Source: Verrucomicrobiales bacterium
GTDB lineage: Bacteria > Verrucomicrobiota > Verrucomicrobiia > Limisphaerales > J093
NCBI GenBank assembly: GCA_024233305.1
Contig: JACKPV010000022.1
Span: 124,001-188,000, forward strand
Direction: 5' to 3'
DNA length: 64,000 bases
In this document: piece by piece, positions 1 through 7,267 of the stretch
Layout: each line of letters starts with the position of its first letter
Position numbering within the stretch: the first letter of the stretch is position 1
Notes under the pieces: model-generated
The model's input: the letters and a program-made list of their open reading frames with translations, nothing else
What the model was told of the DNA's origin: nothing
Databases searched by the model: none
Program-made: the position numbers and the translations under genes

Positions 1-154
1 GCAAGGGCGCCGGGTTCCCTGACGGCACCGGCGCCGTTTCGCCGCCGGTGTCCCCGCGGACGCTTCCCGTAACCAGCAGCCCCAGCAGCAGCGCCAGCCC
101 GGACGCCCTCCGTTCCCGACTGCGGTCCCTCGAATTTAGCAAGCCAGATCTCAT
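1..154 (-). CDS. N-terminus of an exported protein (partial, runs off left edge)
   Basis: The first 51 codons read from an ATG at 154 toward the left edge without a stop. The product begins MRSGLLNSRDRSRERRASG, then a Leu/Ala/Gly-rich stretch (LALLLGLLVTG), then a small-residue segment, which is a clear Sec signal-peptide layout (basic n-region, hydrophobic h-region, likely cleavage near residues 34-36). The mature protein is outside the window, so no function can be assigned. It is divergent from the mscS-like gene at 355, leaving about 200 bases as a shared upstream region. No strong ribosome-binding site is visible before the ATG. Confidence 0.45.
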   Translation of the reverse strand, partial: MRSGLLNSRDRSRERRASGLALLLGLLVTGSVRGDTGGETAPVPSGNPAPL

Positions 155-354
155 AACCGCCGGTCGCTTGCCGGCGTGGGCAAGATAGAGGAATTACCCG
201 GAACGGCAAGCTCCGGGAACCTCCCCGCCGGCACCCGGACGGGACGGGCCCGTTCGATCTTCACGGCAGACCTTGCGCCGTCCGCCTTTCTGAATAGAAT
301 AACCGGCTGAACCGGGCCCGAACCCCCGGGCCTTGGACCCCACAAACCAAACGC

Positions 355-1743
355 ATGAACTCGATGAAGACCGGATGGACGACCCGGCTCGCGATTGTCG
401 CCCTCGCGGCGGCGGCTTTCGCGGACGCCTCACTGCCCTCGCACGCCCAGGACGCCGCCACGCCGGAGGCCCCGGAAACCGCCCGCACCATCGCGGATCC
501 GAAGGTCGCCGTGGACCAGCTCCGTTGGCTGCTGAAGCCCTTCGCCCAGAAGCAACTGGTGATCGAGGCCAACGGCTGGCAGGGCCTCCTTGAAGCCAAG
601 GTGAACCAGATCAGCCAGGCCGAGATCGGCGTGCTCGCGCAAAACCAACAGCAGAAGACCCCCGACAGCGCCGCGGCCGCAGACGGAACGCCGCCGCCCG
701 CGCCAGCCGCCGCCGGGACCAGCGCCCCCGCCGCCCCCAAGGAGGCCCTGCTCGAAAGCCTCACCGCCCTCCGCGCCGAACGCACCGCCTTGATCGACCG
801 CTTCAACATCGTCCTGGCCGAGCTGACCGCGAAGGGAGGCGATGCCGCGCCCTACACCAAGTATCGGGACGCGGTTTCCGAGGTGATCGTGGACGTCTCC
901 GATACCTCGGCGGTTTGGAAGTACGTCACCGGCTGGCTGACCTCCGACGAGGGCGGCATCAAGTGGCTGGTGAACATCGCCAAATTCGTCGCCATCCTGG
1001 TGGTGTTTTTCGGGCTTTCGGTCGTGCTGGGGAAGACCGCCAGCAAGGCCACCTCCCGCTCGCAGAAGATGTCCAAACTCCTGCGGGAATTCACCGTCAC
1101 GTCCATCCGGCGAGGAACCCTCCTGGTCGGCCTGCTGATCGGCATCAGCAGCATGGGCATCGCCGTCGGCCCCGTGCTCGCCGTCATCACCGCCGCCGGC
1201 TTCGTGATCGGCCTCGCGCTCCAGGGCACGCTCAGCAATTTCGCCAGCGGCCTGCTGATCCTCGTCTACCGGCCCTTCGACGTCGGGGACGCCGTCGAGG
1301 CCGGTGGCGTCTCGGGCTCCGTCACCGCCATGAACCTCATGTCCACGCAGATCAAGACGTGGGACAACAAGTCAATGATCGTCCCGAACAACCAGATTTG
1401 GGGCGGGGTGATCACCAACATCAGCGGCACCGACAAGCGCCGGGTGGACATGGTGTTTGGCATCGGCTACGGCGACTCCATCGAGCAGGCGCAGGCCATC
1501 CTCGAACGGCTCGCCACCTCCCATCCGAAGGTCCTCCAGGACCCGGCGCCCGTCGTGAAGCTGCACGAACTGGGCGAGTCCTCGGTGAACTTCGTGGTCC
1601 GTCCCTGGACCCTGCCCGGCGATTACTGGGCGGTCTACTGGGACATCACCCGTCAGGTGAAGGAAACCTTCGACCGCGAAGGCGTGAGCATTCCCTTCCC
1701 GCAACGGGACATTCACGTGCATCAGGTCGACGCGAAAGCCTGA
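355..1743 (+). CDS. MscS-family mechanosensitive channel
   Basis: 462 residues. A signal peptide (about 1-31) is followed by a periplasmic helical region with a Pro/Ala-rich linker (residues about 104-128). The C-terminal half carries the MscS core: a membrane segment at 202-226, a second near 252-272, and a pore-lining helix with the Gly/Ala-rich sequence GLALQGTLSNFASGLLIL (about 286-303). The beta-domain follows, with RPFDVGDAV and IVPNNQIW. MscS channels open under membrane tension to release solutes during osmotic downshock. The protein is longer than minimal MscS (about 286 residues in E. coli) because of the N-terminal extension, as in larger MscS-like proteins of Gram-negatives. It stands alone, with a strong hairpin after the stop. 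Met4 (364) is an alternative start. Confidence 0.9.
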   Translation: MNSMKTGWTTRLAIVALAAAAFADASLPSHAQDAATPEAPETARTIADPKVAVDQLRWLLKPFAQKQLVIEANGWQGLLEAKVNQISQAEIGVLAQNQQQKTPDSAAAADGTPPPAPAAAGTSAPAAPKEALLESLTALRAERTALIDRFNIVLAELTAKGGDAAPYTKYRDAVSEVIVDVSDTSAVWKYVTGWLTSDEGGIKWLVNIAKFVAILVVFFGLSVVLGKTASKATSRSQKMSKLLREFTVTSIRRGTLLVGLLIGISSMGIAVGPVLAVITAAGFVIGLALQGTLSNFASGLLILVYRPFDVGDAVEAGGVSGSVTAMNLMSTQIKTWDNKSMIVPNNQIWGGVITNISGTDKRRVDMVFGIGYGDSIEQAQAILERLATSHPKVLQDPAPVVKLHELGESSVNFVVRPWTLPGDYWAVYWDITRQVKETFDREGVSIPFPQRDIHVHQVDAKA

Positions 1744-2234
1744 TCAGCGAAGCGCTTCCGCAATCGCCGGAAGCCCGCCTTTACCGGGTCACGGCGCCGG
1801 CAGCCTCGCCGGCGCCGTGACCCGCGCGACGTACCGCGCCCGCCCGCCGACCCGAAACGCGGCATTTCTTCCGCCGCCCCTGCCGTAAACCACCGCGGCA
1901 GGCCGAACCCCGCGCCCCAAAGCAACCGAGCCGTGTCCATCCGGTGGCGGTGCGCCAACCTCGGGTCCGCGGATGGTTGAGGGCGAATCCGGCTGCCTCC
2001 CCCAGGCGCCACCATTCGCTCAACGGTAGCCGGCAGTCGGGTCCCCGAACGCCCAGCCAAGCCGCCGGTTCCAAGCGCCGACGGCGTGTCCGCGACCGCG
2101 GCGCCTCGGATCAACCCGGCTGAACGGCATGCGCAGCGCAGCTTTTTGCGCTTAGAATCGAATGGACAAACGCTTCCGTTGTCTCTGAACTGAGTCTTCT
2201 TTTCGGCCCGGGTTCACACCGCGGGTCAGGAGTC
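1744..2234. other. intergenic region, 491 bases
   Basis: It contains the hairpin at 1786-1823 just after the mscS-like gene. The rest has no coding pattern I can support; overlapping long frames here look like GC-driven shadows. The last 100 bases should hold the promoter of the DUF2723 gene. An AGGAG occurs at 2228-2232, only two bases before the ATG at 2235, closer than a normal Shine-Dalgarno spacing. Confidence 0.5.
1786..1823. terminator. perfect 16-bp inverted repeat, probable transcription terminator
   Basis: GGGTCACGGCGCCGGC (1786-1801) pairs perfectly with 1808-1823 around a 6-base loop (AGCCTC). It lies 42 bases after the mscS-like stop codon. There is no U-run, so it is a hairpin-only terminator or an mRNA-stabilising stem rather than a classical intrinsic terminator. 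Confidence 0.6.
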
Positions 2235-5200
2235 ATGGCTAAGCAGAAATATCGACGTTTCAAAGGGGCCGCAGGGACCGGTGAACCGGGGGCTTCGCCG
2301 GGCGACGCACCGGTGCTTCCGGAGGCCACGTCCGCCACGCCCGCAGCAGAGGCGGTGGCGGGAGTCCCGGCGCCCGCCGCCCCCTTCACGAGTGGGATCG
2401 CAGCTTGGGGACGGCGGCTGATGGCCCTGCTCTCCGCCGGCTCGACACGGCCACCGCTCTTCCGCAAGATCGACTGGTGGACCTTCTGGGGCACGACCGC
2501 GTTGACCCTGCTCACCTACCTGATCACGCTCGCCCCTGATCTGACCCTCGAAGACTGCGGTGAGCTGGCGGTGGCATCCTACTACGCCGGCGTACCCCAC
2601 GCGCCCGGCTATCCGATCTGGACTCTCTACACCTTCGTCTTCGCCAACCTGCTTCCCATCGCCAACGTGGCCTGGCGGGTCGCCGTCTCCTCGGCCGTGG
2701 CCGCCGCCCTCGCGAACGGCCTGCTGGGCCTGATCGTGTCGCGCGGCAGCAGCATGATCCTCGAGGGAATCCCCTGGCTGAAGGACATCGACCGGCGGCG
2801 CGAGGACGCGATCTGCGTGGTGTCGGGCACGGTGGCGGCGCTGTTGATCGGCTTCAACGGGTTCATGTGGAGCCAGGCGGTCATCGTCGAGGTTTACACC
2901 CTCAGCGTGCTTTCCCTCGTGGGCGTGCTGGTTTGCCTGCTGCATTGGGTCTACACCCCCGAACAAAAGCGCTATCTCTACCTCGCGGCCTTCCTCTTCG
3001 GCATCTGTTTCAACAACCACCAGACCTTGATCGTCGCCGCCATGGGCCTCGAAGTCCTGGTCGCGATGACCCGTCCGCGCCTGGGTCGCGATGCGTTCCT
3101 GATCAACAGCCTGGTCTTCGTGCTGGGCTTGATTCTGATGTCCCTCGAGCTGTTCACCGCCTTCGATGACAACAAGGTCCTGCTCCGCATCTATTACGCC
3201 GTCGGGCTGGGATCCCTCGGTGCCTTTGCCTGGCTGACCCACAAGACCGGCGGTCTGCTGGCCTATGAAGCCCGACCCGGCCATACCGGATGCCAGTGGC
3301 TGAACACCCTCTCGCTCGGCCTCCTGGGCCGTCCGGGCAAACGCTATGTCGGACCGCTTTCCGAGTGGCTTCCGGTGCTCATCACCTTCCTGGCATGGAT
3401 CGTGGCGGCGCAGTTCTACTTCATCATGCCGCTGCTCTCGGTCAGCAACCCGCCAATGAACTGGGCCTATCCCCGGACGTTCGACGGGTTCTGGCACGCG
3501 TTCAGCCGCGGCCAGTACGAGCGGACCAATCCGACGGACATTTTCCATGATCCGTGGCGGTTCATCATGCAGCTGGCGATGTACTTCGAGGGGGCGGCGG
3601 AGGAATTTCACGTGGTGTTCCTCCTGCTGGCACTCGTGCCCTTCTTTTTCTACACCCAGATGCAGCAGCGCGAACGCGCCTGGATCATCGGGAACACCGC
3701 GATCTACGCGTGTCTGGCCTTCCTGTTGCTCATTCTGCTCAACCCCACGCCCGACAAGCAGAGCCGCGATCTCACGCGCGTGTTCTTCACCGCCTCGCAC
3801 GTGGTGATTGCGATGTTCACCGGATTCGGACTCACGCTCATCTCGGCCATGCTGCTGAAGTTCTACACCCAGGTCCGGACCACGGTGTGGGCGGGCGGCG
3901 CCGTGGCGGGCGCGTTCTCCCTCTACTGGCTCGCGGCGCGGCTGCTCGAAGCCTACGGCGATCCCGAACTGGGGGTGGCCGGGCTCGGCACGCTGTGGAG
4001 CGGTTTCTGGGGCACCCTCGCCCATTTCTCCTTCACCCGACCGGTGTTCGTCGTGCTGGCGGCCACCTTCGTCCTGGTCCTGACCCTGACGTTCATGGGG
4101 CTCGTTTTATACCATCGGGAACGGTTGAACCCCGCCATCTTCCTCGGCTGCTTTGCCCTCATTCCCCTGTATTCAGTCATCTCGCACTGGCCGGAAAACG
4201 AGCAGCGCGGCCACGTTTTCGGGTTCTGGTTCGGGCACGACATGTTTACCCCGCCCTTCGATGTCTATCCCGAGATGGCCCGCAACGCCATCCTCTTCGG
4301 CGGCACGGATCCGGGCCGGTTCTGCCCCACCTACATGATTTTCTGCGAGAGCTTCATCAAACCCTCGCGGCGGCGGGATCCGGAGTTCGACCGGCGGGAC
4401 GTTTACATCATCACGCAGAACGCCCTCGCGGACAACACCTACCTGAACTACATCCGCGCCCACTACAACCGCAGCACGCAGGAGGACCCCCCGTTTCTCC
4501 GGGATGCGGTCATGTTTGTCAGCGACATGCTCCTCGGGAAGGAGGAGCGGGAACTCAAGGCCCAGGGCAAGCTCTACAAGACCGGTTTCCTGGCCCGCAG
4601 CGTCGCCAGCCTGACCAACATCGTGGCGCCTTTCGATCGTCTCTACCTCGGCTACGGCGCCGCCGTCGAGGCCCGTCGACGCGGCTACGGGCTCTATCCC
4701 GAGAAGGAGATCTATACCCCGTCACCGCTGGATCTGCAGGACTGCTTCGACGCCTACATGGCAGATGCCCAGCGACGGTACTTCCACGACCAGCAAAACC
4801 CGACCGCCCCCCGCCAGGTCAAACCCGGCGAGGAGTTTCACGAACTGCCGGGCGGGCGCATCCAGGTGGCCGGACAGGTCGCCGTGATGGCGATCAACGC
4901 GCTGCTTACGAAGGTCATCTTCGATCAGAATCCCGACCACGAGTTCTACGTCGAGGAGAGCTTTCCCCTCGAATGGATGTACCCGCATCTCTCGCCGTAC
5001 GGGATCATCATGAAGATCAACCGCGAACCGGTCGGGGAGTTCACCCAGGAAATGCTCGATCGGGACCACGAATTCTGGAAGCGGTACTCGGCCCGACTCT
5101 GCGGCGACTGGGTCGACCATGACACGCCGATTGCCGATTTGTGTGATTTCGTCACCCGCGTCTACCGGCAGGGCAATCTGAGGGGTTACACCGGGGATCC

Positions 5201-6014
5201 GAAGTTCGTGCGTGACAGCGACGCTCAAAAATCGTTCGCCAAGCTCCGGGGTTCGATCGGCGGGCTCTACGACTGGCGCATCCGAAACACCACGGATCCG
5301 GATGAGCGGGCCCGGCTGACCCGGGAGGCCGAATTCGCCTTCAAACAGTCCTTCGCCTTTTGCCCCTACAGTCCCGAAAGTGTCTCGCGCTACGTCCAGC
5401 TCCTCGCCGGCCTCAACCGGATGGAGGACGCCCTGCTGCTGGCCGAGACGGCCTTCAAGTTCGACGTCGAGAGCGGCTACCTCCGCACTGTCATCGATCA
5501 GTTGCGGACGTTCCAGCAAAACGCCATGACCGTCGAGCAGGTCCAGGGCGCGCTGGCCGGCTACGAGAAGACCTACCGCGACCAGCCCACGAATCAGGAG
5601 ACCGCCCTCCAACTCGCCCTCGCCTATGCCCAGGTCAACCGGACCAACGAGGCTTTCCGCGTGCTGGACGAAATCGTCGAACGCCCCGAGGCGAGCGTCG
5701 AAATCCTCATCGCCGTGGCCGACGCCTACGTCAAGATCGGACAGTACGGTCGCAGCGCGAAGGCCCTCCGGAAGCTGGTGGCGCTCATGCCTGACCAGCC
5801 GGAACTCTGGTATGACCTCGCGGGCGCACAGGTCTACACGGGGCAAAACGCCGAGGCGATTGCCTCGCTGAGCACTTGTCTCACGCTCAACCGGCAGCGC
5901 CTCGCCACCAACGCCGAGGCGGTGGACCTGCAAAAGCTGGCCGCCTCCGACCCGCGATTCCAGCCGCTTCGCAGCCTGCCCGAGTTCCAGAAACTCGTCG
6001 CCCGACCCCGCTAA
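2235..6014 (+). CDS. DUF2723 (GT117/TMEM260-like) membrane protein with C-terminal TPRs
   Basis: 1259 residues. After an Ala/Pro-rich cytoplasmic N-terminus (1-75) come many membrane segments (about 83-660). The first loop holds the DUF2723 signature DLTLEDCGELAVAS followed by GVPHAPGYPIW (about 102-129), with an acidic pair at D107/E110. DUF2723 proteins are predicted GT-C-fold glycosyltransferases related to the TMEM260 protein O-mannosyltransferases (GT117). A large soluble region follows the membrane part. The last 200 residues contain TPR-like helix pairs (for example ETALQLALAYAQVNRTNEAF, VEILIAVADAYVKIGQYGRS and WYDLAGAQVYTGQNAEAI). Inference: envelope protein or lipid glycosylation, with TPRs recruiting a partner. 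The catalytic role in this protein is not proven. A hairpin at 6062-6081 follows the stop. Confidence 0.8.
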   Translation: MAKQKYRRFKGAAGTGEPGASPGDAPVLPEATSATPAAEAVAGVPAPAAPFTSGIAAWGRRLMALLSAGSTRPPLFRKIDWWTFWGTTALTLLTYLITLAPDLTLEDCGELAVASYYAGVPHAPGYPIWTLYTFVFANLLPIANVAWRVAVSSAVAAALANGLLGLIVSRGSSMILEGIPWLKDIDRRREDAICVVSGTVAALLIGFNGFMWSQAVIVEVYTLSVLSLVGVLVCLLHWVYTPEQKRYLYLAAFLFGICFNNHQTLIVAAMGLEVLVAMTRPRLGRDAFLINSLVFVLGLILMSLELFTAFDDNKVLLRIYYAVGLGSLGAFAWLTHKTGGLLAYEARPGHTGCQWLNTLSLGLLGRPGKRYVGPLSEWLPVLITFLAWIVAAQFYFIMPLLSVSNPPMNWAYPRTFDGFWHAFSRGQYERTNPTDIFHDPWRFIMQLAMYFEGAAEEFHVVFLLLALVPFFFYTQMQQRERAWIIGNTAIYACLAFLLLILLNPTPDKQSRDLTRVFFTASHVVIAMFTGFGLTLISAMLLKFYTQVRTTVWAGGAVAGAFSLYWLAARLLEAYGDPELGVAGLGTLWSGFWGTLAHFSFTRPVFVVLAATFVLVLTLTFMGLVLYHRERLNPAIFLGCFALIPLYSVISHWPENEQRGHVFGFWFGHDMFTPPFDVYPEMARNAILFGGTDPGRFCPTYMIFCESFIKPSRRRDPEFDRRDVYIITQNALADNTYLNYIRAHYNRSTQEDPPFLRDAVMFVSDMLLGKEERELKAQGKLYKTGFLARSVASLTNIVAPFDRLYLGYGAAVEARRRGYGLYPEKEIYTPSPLDLQDCFDAYMADAQRRYFHDQQNPTAPRQVKPGEEFHELPGGRIQVAGQVAVMAINALLTKVIFDQNPDHEFYVEESFPLEWMYPHLSPYGIIMKINREPVGEFTQEMLDRDHEFWKRYSARLCGDWVDHDTPIADLCDFVTRVYRQGNLRGYTGDPKFVRDSDAQKSFAKLRGSIGGLYDWRIRNTTDPDERARLTREAEFAFKQSFAFCPYSPESVSRYVQLLAGLNRMEDALLLAETAFKFDVESGYLRTVIDQLRTFQQNAMTVEQVQGALAGYEKTYRDQPTNQETALQLALAYAQVNRTNEAFRVLDEIVERPEASVEILIAVADAYVKIGQYGRSAKALRKLVALMPDQPELWYDLAGAQVYTGQNAEAIASLSTCLTLNRQRLATNAEAVDLQKLAASDPRFQPLRSLPEFQKLVARPR

Positions 6015-6061
6015 AAGGCGTCGCCTGCCGTGCTGGCGGGCCAACCGTCCGCCGCGCCCGG

Positions 6062-6081
6062 GTGGGCGTTCAAACGCCCAC
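6062..6081 (+). terminator. hairpin terminator after the DUF2723 gene
   Basis: GTGGGCGTT (6062-6070) and AACGCCCAC (6073-6081) form a perfect 9-bp stem, followed by TTCT. It lies 48 bases after the stop at 6014 and just before the kinase-like start at 6105, which argues against using the upstream in-frame ATG at 6030 for that gene. Confidence 0.6.
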
Positions 6082-6104
6082 TTCTAACCCGCGACGCAGC
6101 CACT

Positions 6105-6992
6105 ATGCTGTCGGTCGAGATTGCCTCACGCATGCTGGGATTCACGAAGCGCAAAGTCGACGCCGACGGCCGGTTGCAGCCGGGACCGTTTGGCGCGTAC
6201 GTGCTGCACGAGCTGATCAACAGCGGCGGGATGGCCGACATCTGGCTCGCCACGAACGGACAACAAGGCACCTGCGCCATCCGTTGCCTGCACACCGGCA
6301 ACCGGTTCGACCTCACCGCCCGCAAACGCTTCGTCCGCGGTTGCAAGGTGCTCGCGGGCCTGCACCAGCACGAGCACATCATCGGATATCTCGATCACGG
6401 CAAGGTCGACGGCGTGCATTACCTCGCGATGGAGTACATCGAGGGCGCGAACCTCAAGCTGCTCATGGCGCAGGCGGATCCGTTGCTCGAACAGTATCTG
6501 GGCAACATCCTCATCGAGGCGGCCATCGCCCTCGAACACGTGCATGAAAGCGGCTTCATGCACCTCGATTTCAAGCCCGAGAACATCGTCCTCAGTCGCG
6601 GCGGCAGCCTGCGCCTGCTCGATTTCGACCTCGCCCTGCCCCGTCCGGAGTTCGCCCGCAAACTCTCCAGCAACCCGGGCACCCCGGCCTACATGTCGCC
6701 CGAACAACTCCTCCGCGAACCCGTTGACCACCGCGCGGACATCTTCGCCTTCGGCGCCACGGCCTACGAACTCGTCACCTTTCGCAAGCCCTTCCCCGCC
6801 GACAGCGCCGACGAGGTCCTGCGCCGGCAACTGGATCGGAGCCTTGATTTCCTCCCGCCGCGCAGCGTCAACGAAGCCGTGCCGCTTGCCCTGGAACGGA
6901 TCATCCTGAAGTGCCTGGACCGTGATCCGAACCGGCGCTACCCGTTCATGAGCGTCCTGGTGCGCGACCTGCAACTCGCCCTTTACGTCTGA
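6105..6992 (+). CDS. atypical Ser/Thr protein kinase-like protein
   Basis: 295 residues from the ATG at 6105, chosen because a hairpin lies between the upstream ATG (6030) and this one. Single kinase domain: glycine-rich loop INSGGMADIWLA (about 38-49), catalytic loop HLDFKPEN (153-160), metal motif DFD (173-175), activation segment GTPAYMSPEQ (192-201) and HRADIFAFGATAYELV (209-224). Several canonical residues differ. The VAIK lysine is Arg60 (CAIR), the usual alpha-C glutamate position appears to be Gly79 (FVRGCKVL), HRD is HLD and DFG is DFD. The catalytic Asp155, Lys157, Asn160 and metal Asp173 remain. No membrane segment or sensor domain is present, so it is probably cytoplasmic. It could be a non-canonical active kinase or a pseudokinase scaffold. 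It sits downstream of the DUF2723/TPR gene but behind a terminator. Confidence 0.8.
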   Translation: MLSVEIASRMLGFTKRKVDADGRLQPGPFGAYVLHELINSGGMADIWLATNGQQGTCAIRCLHTGNRFDLTARKRFVRGCKVLAGLHQHEHIIGYLDHGKVDGVHYLAMEYIEGANLKLLMAQADPLLEQYLGNILIEAAIALEHVHESGFMHLDFKPENIVLSRGGSLRLLDFDLALPRPEFARKLSSNPGTPAYMSPEQLLREPVDHRADIFAFGATAYELVTFRKPFPADSADEVLRRQLDRSLDFLPPRSVNEAVPLALERIILKCLDRDPNRRYPFMSVLVRDLQLALYV

Positions 6993-7245
6993 GCCGCATC
7001 GGTTCAACAGGGGGTAGCCGCCGACGTGTAGTCGGCGCTGAAATCCAAGAGCTTACGCGGGCTTGCCGATTCCGATCAGCAGTCACCTTTCGGTGAATCG
7101 TCGCCCTCGGTAACAGGCAGCCCTATCCCAGCTGAATCATGCGCCGACTGCACGTCGGCGACTACGCGTTACTGAATCGATACGGCTGAGCCGCATCGGT
7201 TCAGCAGGCCGCAGCCGCTGACGGGCCGTCGGGGCTGAGATCCGC
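6988..7245. repeat. intergenic repeat, copy 1, with imperfect terminal inverted repeats and a degenerate extra half
   Basis: Positions 7055-7185 match 46904-47034 without gaps, with 8 differences by my reading. The left end (about 6990-7042) is an imperfect inverted repeat of the right end (about 7140-7190). For example, the reverse complement of the segment ending at 7038 and the segment starting at 7141 share GCGCCGACT.CACGTCGGCG. An inner hairpin CGCCGAC-TGCAC-GTCGGCG is at 7143-7161. The left end GAGCCGCATCGGTTCA recurs directly at about 7188, where a third, more diverged half copy runs to about 7245. There is no open reading frame. This fits a small non-autonomous (MITE-like or REP-like) element. 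Confidence 0.75.
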
Positions 7246-7267
7246 GGCCCCGGGGTCCCACCGGCGT

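Noticed and set aside
7055..7185. Repeat considered as a tRNA, riboswitch or CRISPR unit
   Set aside because: No cloverleaf or tRNA T-loop pattern, not in regular tandem arrays with spacers, and copies sit in unrelated contexts. The ends pair like a small mobile element.
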